From Ambrosia x helenae (lineage: Eukaryota > Streptophyta > Magnoliopsida > Asterales > Asteraceae): a DNA stretch of 64,000 bases. A program made the position numbers and the translations under genes. Below the pieces are notes generated by a model. It searched no databases. It saw only the letters and a program-made list of their open reading frames with translations, and was not told the DNA's origin. This document shows, one piece after another, positions 1 to 12,631 of the stretch; positions within the stretch are counted from its first letter, which is position 1, and every line of letters starts with the position of its first letter. Location: positions 62,001 through 126,000 of the forward strand of contig JAUTDX010000223.1 in NCBI GenBank assembly GCA_030844895.1, given 5' to 3'.

Positions 1-594
1 GACGTTGTCACTGGAGGCAAAGCCACTACGGTAGAAGAAGCCATCCAACTTGCAGCCACATTAACAGACAAACACGTAAGGAAAGGAAACTTAGTTAGGA
101 AGGGCACCAAGACACCTACTGAGAAAACCACCAATGTTGTTGAACAACCTAGGACTGTTTTAGCGAAGGCCGCCACTACTACTACTCTGAACTCTAGGAA
201 ACGAATGGGCGATAATCAGAATCATGCTGTTGTGGATCCTGTGACTCAACCTCCTATCAAGAAAGCCTACACGGGAATCCACCCTCAATGCAACACTTGC
301 AAGTATCATCACCCTACAAATCTTCCATGTCGTCAATGCACTAGATGTGGAAGGTTTGGACACTTTGTCACTACTTGTCGAGTAATGGTTGGGACACAGG
401 GTAATCATCAAACAGCTGCTCAGAACCCACTACAGATTACTAATGGTCGGGCATGTTATCATTGTAGAGACCCTAACCACTTGCTACCCCAATGTCCCAA
501 ATTGAACAATGTAAACCTGGTGGCACATGGACGAGCTTTCAATATCAATATCAACGAAGCAGACGATCAGGATGACGTTAATCCCACTGGCTAA
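1..594 (+). CDS. gag: Ty3/gypsy gag, C-terminal part (element A)
   Basis: The frame is open from base 1, so the gene begins left of the window. It codes for the end of a retrotransposon nucleocapsid protein. Two CX2CX4HX4C zinc knuckles are visible, CTRCGRFGHFVTTC (about residues 117-130) and CYHCRDPNHLLPQC (about 152-165), which bind RNA when the particle packages its genome. A basic Thr/Lys-rich linker precedes them. The protein ends with a stop just after GRAFNI, the place where plant Ty3 elements normally run on into the aspartic protease. No protease or polymerase follows, so this looks like a gag-only, non-autonomous copy that would need enzymes from a related element. Two zinc knuckles and long LTRs fit a chromovirus such as Tekay/Del, but the clade is an inference. 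Confidence 0.8.
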   Translation, partial: DVVTGGKATTVEEAIQLAATLTDKHVRKGNLVRKGTKTPTEKTTNVVEQPRTVLAKAATTTTLNSRKRMGDNQNHAVVDPVTQPPIKKAYTGIHPQCNTCKYHHPTNLPCRQCTRCGRFGHFVTTCRVMVGTQGNHQTAAQNPLQITNGRACYHCRDPNHLLPQCPKLNNVNLVAHGRAFNININEADDQDDVNPTG

Positions 595-1690
595 GCCATG
601 GATGAAACCTTCCCAAGATTTGAGAATCCAATACATGTGTTTTCATTCTCTTGATCCTATTATCATTTTATACCCAAATTTGTCGCACTCATTAGCATAT
701 AACATCTAGAAATTTTCCTTGCATACTATTGTGTACGAACACGGATTTGGGAATTTATCATATTGATTACGTTTATCATACAAGACTCTACCTTACATTT
801 ATTTGAAACACTTGCAGAATTTTTCTCAAAACATCATTGGTTATTACATGAAACTTGATTTTTTTTCCCTTAGTTTGACTATCCATTGAACATTTAATTA
901 TTCATGATAACACTTACACTTAATGGTTGTAGTACTTACAAACTTGCTTGCATAAACATGCTATCAATTTGCAATCTATGTGAATAATAATTGCTGCACT
1001 TAATAGAAGTCATCATGCCTTTTTCAACAGTCGGGAGAGGCCCTACAACCTGCTCCACGACTGGTAGAGGCTATCGAACATACTCAACGATTGGTAGGGG
1101 TCACTATGCCTTTTCAAACAGTCGGAAGGGGGCCCTACAACCCACTCCACGGCTGGTGGAGGCTATCGAACCTGCTCAACAATCGGTGGGGTCATAGAAG
1201 GACGCAAAACTTTAATGTAAGGTAAATTGATGATTCCGGTCCGGAACGTAATCATGAATTTACAGGTACATTAGGGTAGTGTGAAATTCTATTAGAGTTT
1301 TTGGTAGGCATCCAGTACGTTTTCGAGGTATCAAAGGTGTGGTGGGTTAGCTGCGGTACACCCTGTATACAAACACTAATGATGCATTGAAAGTGAGACT
1401 GGAAGTCGGACCAGGAACAAACTCTAGTTGCTTGGTAGTTCATTTATAGTCAATCAACTCGTACATATATCATAGGATTCCTAAAACTTGAAACTTGGTG
1501 AATTACTAGATCTTTATCTTCCTTATTACTCGAGACGGACCTAATCCAAACCCTTAACTCACACCTATCAAACCTCATATCCAAATCATTTGAATTTTCT
1601 AAACCACAGTTATCTTAATTTTTACCCAAGCATCCATAACCCTATGTTTTTAAATAACTTCGGGACGAAGTTTCTAAAAGTAGGGGATGC
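595..1690 (+). other. 3' internal region of element A, with short tandem repeat and polypurine tract
   Basis: There is no credible gene here. Positions about 1008-1197 hold two diverged copies of a roughly 90-bp unit (core gtcatcatgcctttttcaac and ccacgactggtagaggctat); the same pair occurs at 10859-11041 in element C, so it is part of the family's 3' region. The purine-rich aaaagtaggggatgc right before the LTR is the likely polypurine tract used to prime plus-strand DNA. Confidence 0.6.
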
Positions 1691-1717
1691 TGTGACATCC
1701 GTCACTTTTTATTCTTT

Positions 1718-1721
<4 letters not shown>

Positions 1722-1767
<46 letters not shown>
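1722..1767. repeat. (ATA)n microsatellite in LTR A
   Basis: A perfect run of about 15 trinucleotide units lies near the LTR start. Similar AT-rich trinucleotide runs lie at the matching place in LTR C (about 11490) and the solo LTR (about 28400). Confidence 0.9.
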
Positions 1768-1960
1768 CTTATTTATTTAAAAAAAAAAAATCAGATTTTA
1801 TACATACAAATTTCTACCATCTCTAAACCAAACCATACCCAACCACTAACCCAACTACTTTTATTGTGTTACCCAACCCATCAAGAAGCCCAAGACACCA
1901 GGCCCATCAGACATGGCCCAGCCCCTTCCCCCTTTTTTTTCCGGTTTAAATAAAAAAAAG

Positions 1961-2025
1961 GTGCCTACCCCGGGTTTCGAACCGGGCACCTTCCACACAC
2001 ACACTCACACGTCCACCACCTGCTC
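1961..2025 (-). promoter_or_regulatory. tRNA-like stretch with pol III B-box, reverse orientation in LTR A
   Basis: Read on the minus strand it holds ggttcgaaacc, which fits the pol III B-box GGTTCGANNCC, in a T-arm-like stem (cccggttcgaaacccggg). A weak A-box-like word lies about 45 bp upstream and T runs follow. No complete cloverleaf forms, so it is tRNA-derived or tRNA-like rather than a tRNA gene. Confidence 0.45.
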
Positions 2026-2660
2026 CACACATCCTTTTTGATTTCTACCCAACATTAATTATATTTAAGGCCTATTTCAATTCTTTCCTTCTTCCTTCCC
2101 TGTGAAACGCGAACAGCAGCAGCATCAGAATATTTTTTTTTTTTTCTTTTCTTTCAATCCTTTTATTTAACTATCACCCACACAAAATAGGGTAAGCATA
2201 CGTGATTACCGGCCTTGTATGACCTGTATACACGTCAATTAACATCAATCATTGACCAATTTATTTGATTACGCGTATAAACTTTAAGGATTTGTCAAAC
2301 CTTCCAATTAACCCAACCATTGATCCCCTATATAAATTGGCCTTCTACGAACCTTGATCACTCGCTCACAACTCTCTCTCAACCTCAAATCCTCTCTGAT
2401 AAACTCTGAATTTGATTATTGTGTTCGTCGTTTGACTTTTGCTTTGACCCGACGATTATCATCAATTCTTCACTGTGAGTCTAATTTTTTTTGTGGGTTT
2501 CATTCATCGGCAATCAACCAACAAAAGCCCCAACATTAATCGGGCTAATGTTGGCTGATTTGTTCAATTGTAAATTCTAGGGCTCGTGTATATGAATTGG
2601 GGATAATCTTGATTTCACATTGTGTATTTAACTAATTTTAAATCAGAAACATCACAACCA

Positions 2661-2737
2661 CCGGCCTAGGCCAAGTGGTTGTGACCATGGTCCATTCCAG
2701 TGGTCACCCGGGTTCGAGTCCCGGCTCTGACCGGTTT
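2661..2737 (+). promoter_or_regulatory. tRNA-like stretch with A- and B-boxes, forward orientation in LTR A
   Basis: The A-box-like taggccaagtgg (2667-2678) is followed 33 bp later by the B-box ggttcgagtcc (2711-2721) in a good T-arm stem, then by a TTTT terminator-like run. The acceptor and anticodon arms are not canonical. The B-box is 1020 bp from the LTR start, close to its place in LTR B and the solo LTR. Confidence 0.5.
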
Positions 2738-4312
2738 TGTTCCTTTCTTTCTTTTCTTTTTTTTTAAAACAAACAATTATATATATATATATATTAAATC
2801 CTTTTAATCTTTTAAATTCATTTTAAAATATCAAAACTATTTTATAAATTCTAAAAAAATTACATTTGTTTAATCTGATATAAAAGTTTCATTTATAATT
2901 TTTATTTTTCAGAAATTCATTTATTTAATATTTATAATAATTAAATCATTTTTATACTATTAGATTTATAAAAATCCATTTATATATCAAAACAACTTTA
3001 TTAAATTCTCCAAAAATTATCCTGACTTTTTATAAAGATAAACTTTACTGAAATAAATTTTAATTCAGTAAAATCATTTATTTTATATTTTTAATCAATT
3101 TTTGTTAGATTTAATCATAATTAAATCATAATAAATCCAATTTTCATCATTTTTGCACCAAAATTTTATACAAATTATTTTTAATTATTTGGAGCAGAAA
3201 TATGATTTTTAAAATAAGAAATCTTTAATTTTAGTATTTTTGAATATTAAAGTTAAATGTTGGCTATTTATAAATAAATAGATTTAAAAATCTATTTTAA
3301 ATGAAATAATTTTATAAAAATTATTTCTATACTTCAAACACTTTATTGTGTACATTCTAAATTCAAATTTTATTAAGAGACTTTTTATTTAATTATTTAT
3401 TAAATTTCTCATAATTAATAGACAATTTGTTTATTAAACAAATAAACGTTATCCCCAATTCGAAGCCCTAGAAATACATGTATCCTAGAGTTATTTCACT
3501 CATACATTATCAATTACTTTAGGTTAATCATTTGGGAGTAATCTCAAATTCGTATTCCGTTGTCCAGTCCAATTTCAAGTTACTACGTGAACAGTGAGTA
3601 TTCCTATCCCCTTTTGCTTTTATACATTTTTGGGGTGTTACATGTACACTATTACAAATTTCAAATACAATTTTACATTTTCACAAATACAATTCTAGTA
3701 CTATGTGCATTGCTTACAACGTGCTTTATGCTTAGACAATACATGTGGAATACATTTGTACTTAGTGAAATCATTAACATGGTACAAGCCGACCTTAACA
3801 TTGGATAGCGCTATTTGGATTGACAACCCGCCTAGATTGATTCTCCCCCTTTTTCATCGGAGAATCCGTGGCCAGTGTTAAGTTATCATCCATTTATTGG
3901 TTGAGTACACTACAGTTCATACAGTACATTATACAGTCACAGGGTTGATTTCGCTCATTTGTTTGATACATGGTTTACATATTTGCACTGTAGCTTGCAC
4001 TTGAATTGTATAACTTTTTAACCTACTATATATATTAAATCTAGGAATGCTCACCAACATTTCATATGTTGACCAAATCTATTTGTACATGTTTCAGGTG
4101 CAGTTTGATCTAGTGCTTTAGCAAGGAACATTTAGTGCTTTATTTTAATTCAGTTATTTCAATATTTACATTTCATTTAGACAATGTATTTTCCATTTCC
4201 ATGTAAGACAATTTTGATTATTCAATAATATTTACATTTTAGTACCATGAGCTTTTGAACAATCGTCACTACGTGGCACCTCGATGATTCCGCCATCGGT
4301 TGGGGTGTTACA

Positions 4313-6238
4313 CTATCCTAAGTAATACTAGAAACAAATGTGTGCAACCAATATGTAATAGCCACTGTAATGAAATAATGTTCAATCATGACATGGTTAG
4401 AGGTCCTTCCCTTCCGGGTTTTCCTTTTAACCGTAATGTGAATAACATGTAAGTATAAGACATGGTTAGAGGTTCTTCCCTTTCGGGTTTACCATTAACC
4501 GGTAACTTCTGTTCACATCGTTGGCTTTAAACACCCATATTGATAACCCTGAGGTTTACACCGTTCCCCTCGGATTGAAGAAATATTCTAATCCGAGTCG
4601 TACGTGGGCACCGGCTTAGATCTCATACGAGTTATCAACTAGTATGTTCGTTGACCATGATGATGAACAAAATAATGCAAAGTATAACAGGGTTTTGCTC
4701 AAAAACAAGAAAAATATGCATACCAAATATGCGTAAGAATAACCACTAATAAAAGAATATACGAGAATAATAAGATAATGTGTGAAAATAGCTATAAATA
4801 GAATGATGTAAAAATAATGAAATTTACGGTAAATGAAAGTACGCAAAACATACGTATAATCTACTGACATAAGAGTTTAAATTTAGTTAGTTTTACATAT
4901 ATGCATTATATGATAAAAGACATTTAGCAACATTTCGATAAGGATATGTCCAATGTTTAGACCAAAAGTTTTGCGACTGAAAGAGTGTAAGTGTAAAAGA
5001 TAAATTATTGTTTATAAAACAAAATGTAGTTTTACTCGAACTTTGTGATATAGTTGAAAGTATAGTAGTGATGTATGAGAATAACTTTTTAGATTCAAAA
5101 CAGTTTCACATGAAAAGACTTCGTAAGTACATACTTTCATGTGTTTACAAGAAGTTGAGTTGAAAATTATCATAATGCATATTATCAGTCCAAAGTTTCT
5201 TTTCTCGAAAACCATATAAATCAAATGTGTTTTCAAAAGACCAAGATTTAGAAATGACGTGAATGATAAAAGTCAATGCGACAATAGTGTAAAAGTCACA
5301 AAGCATAAATGAAAATAGTGTAAGTTTTAATGCGATAATATAGCGGATAAAAGTTTTAATAATGATGATGAAAAAAAAAAACCAAAAGCGAATAATCAAT
5401 GAGTATATAAAACATCAAGAGATAGAACTTAAAATCCAAATGTTAAACAAAACTTAAGAGTCAACTAATGGAAAACGGAAAAAATGCACAAATAGCAATA
5501 GCTATTAATAGAGAAAACTCAAAAGACATAATAACTTCATTATAGAAAATTATGATAAGAGTTTCAAACAACAAATGAAAAATATATAAAAAATGTGATA
5601 CTGAAAATATTTCTAATGAAACTGGTGACTAGCCAAAGAGATTGAAATATTATTAGGGATTTGTGGGAGCGTACTTGAACCTATGAGTGAATGGTCATTT
5701 TTCCCGATTGCACATACCCTGTCACTGGTAAATTTCAAAAGCTTTAGCGAGACTTTAAAACGAGATGTAGAAACAGATCCCTGAGATGTGGATTTCACTC
5801 CTAACTCAAAGATGTATTTCAAAATTGAAAACAATTGAGGAATGAAACCAATCACTAAGTTAAGGATATCACCCCCAACTTAGTGGTTAAGTTTTTTTTT
5901 TTAAGGCAATATTCTTTGTGGTGTGGATGTCACTCCTATCTCAAATATATATTCCAAAGATAAATAACATATAGAGGAGTGAAACTAATCACCAAGGTAT
6001 GGATGTCACTCCTAACTTGATGATATCGTTTCGTTTGTAAAATACGAGTGTCTTCTTTGCCAAGCAAAATATCGAAAGAATAATGAGAAATAATCATAAC
6101 GAAAATATCTTGAAAGAAAATAATAGGAAATAAGAGAAATATAAACGAGAGGACTCGTGAAAGTAGGCTTAGTTATAGACTAGGCTAAAAGGCATTCTAA
6201 TAACCTAATTCCCTATAACCATGGCTCTGATACCAATC
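4313..6238 (-). mobile_element. 5' internal (leader) part of element B
   Basis: Read on the minus strand this follows the 5' LTR of element B. The primer binding site TGGTATCAGAGCC (complement of 6223-6235) would pair with initiator Met-tRNA. Beyond it is non-coding leader; I see no gag. The region ends where LTR A begins to the left, which suggests that element A inserted into the interior of B and that the rest of B lies outside the window. ORFs here are short and have no recognisable domain. Confidence 0.6.
6223..6235 (-). other. Primer binding site of element B (tRNA-iMet type)
   Basis: The minus strand reads TGGTATCAGAGCC three bases after the LTR end. This is the common primer site of plant LTR retrotransposons, matching the 3' end of initiator Met-tRNA. 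Confidence 0.8.
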
Positions 6239-8963
6239 TGTAACACCCCAACTGATGGCGGAAACATCGAGGTGTCACGTAGTGACGATTGTTCAATAGC
6301 ACATGGACTAAAGTGTAAATTTTGATACATTGATAAAATAATTTATTACATTGAAATGAAATACAACGTTTCTAAATGTCAACTAAACTGAAATACAATG
6401 AATCCAAAATCTAAGTAAAAATTCCAAAGGCTTAAAAGTCATCTCATAATAACCTGAAACATGTACAAAATAATCTGGTCAATACAAAAATTGTATTGGT
6501 GAGCATACCCTGATTGTATACATATAGTAGAAAAGTGTTTCACAATTCATGTGTTGTATACTGTTTGCAATTATGTAATAAGTAATATCCGTTCAAAATC
6601 AACCCTAAATAAGTATCAAGAATCAAGAATCAAAAACATTTTTAGTAATATGAATCACAAGACAATGACCAAGGTCTCTCAACAGAGTCACAAGGGGTAT
6701 ATACCATAGATCTATTCATTGAAATGCCAGGCCCTCAAAGGTTAATGATTTTGACAAGTCATAGACACACAAATTAACATAAAGCAAACACACATGAGAA
6801 TTGCATTTAGTAAAAGAAATAGAAACTTGATTGTAAGTACATGAGTCACCCCAAAATGTAAAACAGTAAAAAGGGGAAAGATATACTCACAGTTAGCGAA
6901 AGCGAGCAAAATCCAACTTAAGCGGTCGTGAGTTAAGTACTGAGAAATTTCGAGGAATTCAACCTATAACGTATATGAATACTAGTAAGGTAAAGTCTAC
7001 AAAGTCTAAGGTATCTAGGGTCTAAGGCATTAGGGTTTGCTAAGTCGATTTGGGGAATTAGAGTTTTTATGATAAGTCGCGTTAATGTAAAAGTTGTATA
7101 TCACAAATAATATATGAAAGGTTGTAAATGTGGTTTAAATAATATAATTATTACCTATTGAATATTTAGTTAAAAATATGTTTGAATAAATAAGACAAAA
7201 AAAATAATTTAGTTAATTATCTTAACTAAATAAATACAATAATCTTAAATATATAAATAAATAATTTTTGAGTTACACAATGAATCCAACAAAAGATAAT
7301 AAAGACATTAAACCATAAGAGTATTTCTATTTTATAAAAAAAAAGTATTTATAAAATAGGTGTTGTAATAGTATAAATAAATAAACGTTTAATTATATCG
7401 TAATTGATAAATAATACAAATAATACAATACATGATCCAAAAATGCTATTTTTATAGAAAATAGATGCTTTCTGATGTAAACAAGTAAAAATAATTTTCT
7501 CATAATTTTTATAGACTTATTTATATTTAAAACTGATTTAATGAGATTTAATCACGTTTAAGTGATTAAAATAGGAAATTTAATAAAAATAAGTGTTTTC
7601 TGATCCAATAATTTTTATTTCAGTTCATAATGATTAGAAATAATTTATCAAAAATTTTGAGATTAAAATCATTAAAAATGAATTTTTAATCAATTAAATA
7701 CGATTAAAACAATTTAATTCAATAAAAATATAAAAAATAAAACATTTTCCAGAAAATAAAAGTAGGATAATTTTCTATGAGGTGTCAAGAAGCTACTCCT
7801 AAATTTTAATAATTTTTGGAGTAAAAATGGATTTATTATGAATATTCTAAATTTATATGTATTATGTATATATATATATAATAAATAAACAAATAAAAGA
7901 AAACAAAGAAGGAAAAGCTGAAAAAAAAATATATGTAAAAGGGTGGTGCTATGTGTGGGATTCGAACCTGGGTGGTTCTTGATGCAAACACACACACAAA
8001 CCACTAGGACACTTGGTGCTATGTTGGAATGTTTGATTAACAATAAAATTTAAACATTAAGTACTTGGTCATCTTCTTCCCCAAATCAACAAGAACCCTA
8101 ACCCTATCCCTTAATTTCAATAACCCGTTTAAGGCACAATCCTTGATCTGTGATAAGGGGCTATTGAGCGACAGTAATCAATAAACAAAACGGCACCACG
8201 AATTGAAACTTACATCACGTATAAAGCTCGAAAAAAATGAAGAAAGGACCCGCGCATTATCTTCGAATTCTGCCTACTCTGGACGTGATTTAGGTAGATT
8301 CGAAGTGGGTTTTAAGGAGAGCCAAGTCCAGAAAACAGTTCACCATTACCAATTTATAGAGTTAACGCGAATTATTAACGTTTGATTTCGATATTAAAGT
8401 CGACGGTTATAAGTTTGGTTCATAATTGTCGAGTAATCAACGATCATAACGTATGTTTGCTCCACATAACTGATTGATAATAGCTATTAATTATGAACTC
8501 ACCATTATTTTTGCATTAAAGCAAATTGAAACCAAAAAAAAAAAAATAGTAATAAAGATGCAGATGAACTCCATGGCAAAAACCACGATTCAGTTGACCA
8601 AAGGGAGAAGGTTTGACTTAAGGTTTGGGATATTGGCCATTATGGTCCTTCAATTTACTAAAACTTTAAAATTAAATCAAAAACTCTTTTTTTTTAAGCA
8701 ATATTAACTTCGTGACTTATATAACTTAACAAACTTTTTTTTTACTTGGATATTTTCTTTTTATATAAAAGTTTTTACGAACCCGTGTCCACATACGCAT
8801 TCGCTTAAAACTAATACCCGAACCATAATAAATTTAAACGGTAAAATGTTAGTTCGCTCTAATATTAAATTTGAAAACGACGAAACTGATAGGGACTATA
8901 ATAGAAATATGTGAAGGGCTAATGTTGTAGATTTGACGTAAAACGAGGGTGACGGTTGTCACA
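6239..8963 (-). mobile_element. 5' LTR of element B, inverted
   Basis: On the minus strand it runs from TGTGACAACC (at 8963) to GGGGTGTTACA (at 6239) and is followed by a PBS, so it is a 5' LTR. It is 2725 bp. Its right end abuts CTATT (8964-8968), and the flanking sequence continues as LTR C, where the uninterrupted version is seen at 11774 onward. Element B therefore inserted into the 5' LTR of C. The first few hundred bases differ from LTR A. Confidence 0.75.
7940..8030 (-). promoter_or_regulatory. tRNA-like stretch with A- and B-boxes in LTR B
   Basis: On the minus strand gtgtcctagtgg (A-box-like, complement of 8001-8012) is followed by ggttcgaatcc (perfect B-box, complement of 7958-7968) and then T runs. 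The B-box lies about 995 bp from the LTR start. The sequence between the boxes is unlike those in LTR A and the solo LTR. Confidence 0.5.
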
Positions 8964-9822
8964 CTATTACTTCTACAATTGAAGCTTTGATTATAAGCTC
9001 TTGTAATTGGTGAATTGGAAGCTTGATATTCTTTCTTTTTCGTTTTCTTCAATTTGGACTAGCTACGTTGTTGAGTCTTTGGGATTCGCCTCGCATACAT
9101 TCACAACACATTATTCTATTTTTTTTTCACGAGACATAACATTTTGCTAAGGTGAGTTTTACATAGCCCCTTTTCTATTTATCACCATTTTTGGGGTGAA
9201 ACATGTTACAACATTCTATATGCAATTCAAACATCAATGTGTCTATGTGTTTTTCTATGTTGCATTATGTCTTGAACATGACTAGGGTAAGCACAATTCT
9301 AGCATAAACATTCATCAGCCAAACGGTATACATTGATAGATCTATTGGACTGACAATCCCACCCGGATACGTGCCTCCTACAAAGGTTGCGTGGGTGTTT
9401 GTTACTGCAATATAAACGAGTGAACCATGAGCGTATGGGATGTACCACAATACAACAGTCACAATGGTTGATTATGCACTCGATTTACTTCTAGTATGTT
9501 TTCACATATGGACTAGATTGCCATGACACATGAATTGCACAACAATTTTATTCGATTATCAAAACCTATGTAATTCTCACCAACTTTTGTTGACCCAAAA
9601 TATTTTCAACTTAACATGTTTCAGGTTCTACTTGCTTAAAGATTTGAATTAATGTTTGAAGATGTGTGCATAGTTTTATTCAATTTGATGTACGAATTCT
9701 TGTAGAACAATTGTATGTAATTTATTTAAATCATTTAATGAAATTTATTATTCGTCATGAGCTACTGAACAATCATCAATACGTGGCACCTCGATGTTTC
9801 CGCCATCGGTTGTGGTGTTACA
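8964..9822 (+). mobile_element. 5' LTR of element C, right part
   Basis: This is nearly identical to 11774-12631, the 3' LTR of the same element, and ends tgtggtgttaca just before a PBS. The first 450 bp or so of this LTR are missing because element B interrupts it; they should lie left of element B, outside the window. Confidence 0.85.
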
Positions 9823-11318
9823 GATTGGTATCAGAGCCTTGGTTATAGGGAATTAGGTTATTAGAAAAAAAAATAATCTAGTCTATAACCATAGGAATAT
9901 AACCAGTATTTGCTCCTTTTACTTGCTATTCTCTATCTCACTCCTACTTCTTATCCCTACTTCAACCCCTACAAGAAGATTGCTCTCCATCACAAGATCT
10001 ACTCTTAGACTAATAGGACAATCCTCAGGTTTAGCCTGAACCACCTTGAGATCTCGTCGAAGTTCTAGATTTTAATAACGAACACGTGCAATCTGGAAGG
10101 GTGAACGCCTGTATTCTGAGTTTTCTGTCTAGGACTGGCATTGCGCATATATCCCAATCAGACGAGGGACCCGGATCCTACCTGGGAATTCTCGGGATGA
10201 GTGTTCACTTATAGGCTAAAGCATGTCTTCACTATGTTATTAGAATCTAGAAGTTTTGATAAGTCAACGTTTTTGTTTATTCGTTTTAATTAATGAATAA
10301 ATGATTACACTCACCTTCCTTAAACTAAGCTCAAAAATCTCAAAATTTTACAGCTTAAATCAATCTCATTTCATAACCATCCATGGATTTCACAATCACA
10401 CTTCACCTTACCATCTTAGCCACTTTTTAAATATTCAACACCCTACCCAAATCATATAATCTCCATATTATAAAATAAACTCTTTATCAACTATCTTCAC
10501 ATTCACTATCTCTCACAACTTTGATTCTGCTTCAAGAATTTTTCATCATCCTCTCAAGAACTAAATTCATATCCTTCACCTTCTCACACATGAGCTAGTT
10601 ACCCATGATAACCAAACTATTGAAACTTGATTGTGTGTTGCATCAAACATAATCCTTAGTTATACATGAGGATTCGACTATTTGCCTTATTTGAACATTT
10701 GAAACTAGAATTCATGGAATATAAACTATTTACTATAGACACACCTAGAGTCATTAACCATATCTAGGGCAACTCTATTACAACTCATATGTTGTGCTTG
10801 TTATACTTGTTGCATAAACATGTTATCAATTTGCAATCAATGTGTTGCACTTAATAGAGGTCATCATGCCTTTTCAACAGTCGGGAGAGGCCCTACAACC
10901 TGCTCCACGACTGGTTAAGGCTATCGAACCTACTCAACGATTGGTAGAGGTCATTATGCCTTTTCAACAGTCGGGAGAGGCCCTACCACCTACTCCACGG
11001 CTGGTGGAGGCTATCGGACCTGCTCAACAATCGGTGGAGACATAGAAGGACGCAAAACTTTAATGTAAGGTAAATTGGTGATTGCGGTCCGGAACGTAAT
11101 CATGAATTTACAGGTACATTAAGGTAGTGTGAAATTCTATCAAGGTTATAAACTCTAGTTGTCTGGTAGTTCATCAACCCACACAAAACACGAGACAGTT
11201 TATTCTATTCATGTCATGCTATAACCCAAATCACAACTATTTTTATTCTTACCCAAATCACCTTCAACCCTATGTTTTTAATAAACTTCGGGACGAAGTT
11301 TCCAAAAGTAGGGGAGAC
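9823..11318 (+). mobile_element. Internal region of element C, no gag or pol
   Basis: It opens with the PBS TGGTATCAGAGCC (9826-9838) and ends in the polypurine tract aaaagtaggggagac. Only about 1.5 kb lies between the LTRs and no reading frame resembles gag, protease, RT or integrase, so this is a deletion-derived, non-autonomous element. Positions 10859-11041 hold the same double 90-bp repeat seen in element A. Confidence 0.8.
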
Positions 11319-11363
11319 TGTAACATCGCAAAATTTTTCCCAAAATTTTAATACATAAAAAGC

Positions 11364-11400
<37 letters not shown>

Positions 11401-12631
11401 ATTACACCTTTATCATTAATATTATACAAATGTGCCTAAGTCTTTATTTATCCTAACTCACAACTTATATACATACATAAATGTATATAAATAATAATAA
11501 TAATAATATGATTCTAAATTCTTTTTTTTCTCACATACAAGATTTTTTTTTTTTTTTAAATAAAGCCTTGAGTCAAATAGTCAAAGTAATAGTCAAAGTC
11601 TTAGTCAAATAGTCAATTCATCATAAAACCTTACTTTATGGTGTTGACCAATTTTAATGGCTAATTGAATCCAAAACTAGTATAAAAACCCACCTATGAC
11701 CCATTATACTTTGCACCTCTAAATCGATTGTTTCAATCCGATTAAACTTTCCCTCATACCTTTCTTCTATAGTCTATTACTTCTACAATTGAAGCTTTGA
11801 TTATAAGCTCTTGTAATTGGCGAATTGGAAGCTTGATATTCTTTCTTTTTCGTTTTCTTCAATTTGGACTAGCTACGTTGTTGAGTCTTTGGGATTCGCC
11901 TCGCATACATTCACAACACATTATTCTATTTTTTTTTCACGAGACATAACATTTTGCTAAGGTGAGTTTTACATAGCCCATTTTCTATTTATCACCATTT
12001 TTGGGGTGAAACATGTTACAACATTCTATATGCAATTCAAACATCAATGTGTCTATGTGTTTTTCTATGTTGCATTATGTCTTGAACATGACTAGGGTAA
12101 GCACAATTCTAGCATAACATTCATCAGCCAAACGGTATACATTGATAGATCTATTGGACTGACAATCCCACCCGGATACGTGCCTCCTACAAAGGTTGCG
12201 TGGGTGTTTGTTACTGCAATATAAACGAGTGAACCATGAGCGTATGGGATGTACCACAATACAACAGTCACAATGGTTGATTATGCACTCGATTTACTTC
12301 TAGTATGTTTTCACATATGGACTAGATTGCCATGACACATGAATTGCACAACAATTTTATTCGATTATCAAAACCTATGTAATTCTCACCAACTTTTGTT
12401 GACCCAAAATATTTTCAACTTAACATGTTTCAGGTTCTACTTGCTTGAAGATTTGAATTAATGCTTGAAGATGTGTGCATAGTTTTATTCAATTTGATGT
12501 ACGAATTCTTGTAGAACAATTGTATGTAATTTATTTAAATCATTTAATGAAATTTATTATTCGCCATGAGCTACTGAACAATCATCAATACGTGGCACCT
12601 CGATGTTTCCGCCATCGGTTGGGGTGTTACA
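11319..12631 (+). mobile_element. 3' LTR of element C
   Basis: It begins TGTAACATCGC and ends GGGGTGTTACA (1313 bp), about half the length of LTRs A and B, and lacks the tRNA-like boxes. It holds a (TA)n run near 11371. Its right edge cuts straight into the MULE transposase reading frame, and the next 5 bp (aattc) would be the target duplication. Confidence 0.85.

Larger units (their letters stand above)
1691..4312 (+). mobile_element. Long LTR of Ty3/gypsy element A (3' LTR)
   Basis: It begins TGTGACATCC and ends GGGGTGTTACA, preceded by a polypurine tract and the gag of element A. The last 60 bp (gccgccatcggttggggtg type) match the ends of LTRs B, C and the solo LTR at 28306-30895, so all belong to one superfamily. 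At 2622 bp it is long. The interior is AT-rich with (AAT)n and holds two tRNA-like stretches. It is followed by CTATC, which may be the target duplication, but the partner copy is outside the window. Confidence 0.75.

Noticed and set aside
1722..1767. CRISPR-like or regulatory array
   Set aside because: A simple trinucleotide microsatellite; a plant nuclear genome has no CRISPR arrays.
2661..2737. A true tRNA gene in LTR A
   Set aside because: The B-box and T-arm are good but the acceptor and anticodon arms do not pair in the canonical way.
7714..8043. 109-residue minus ORF in LTR B
   Set aside because: It is low-complexity AT-rich LTR sequence across the tRNA-like stretch; no domain.
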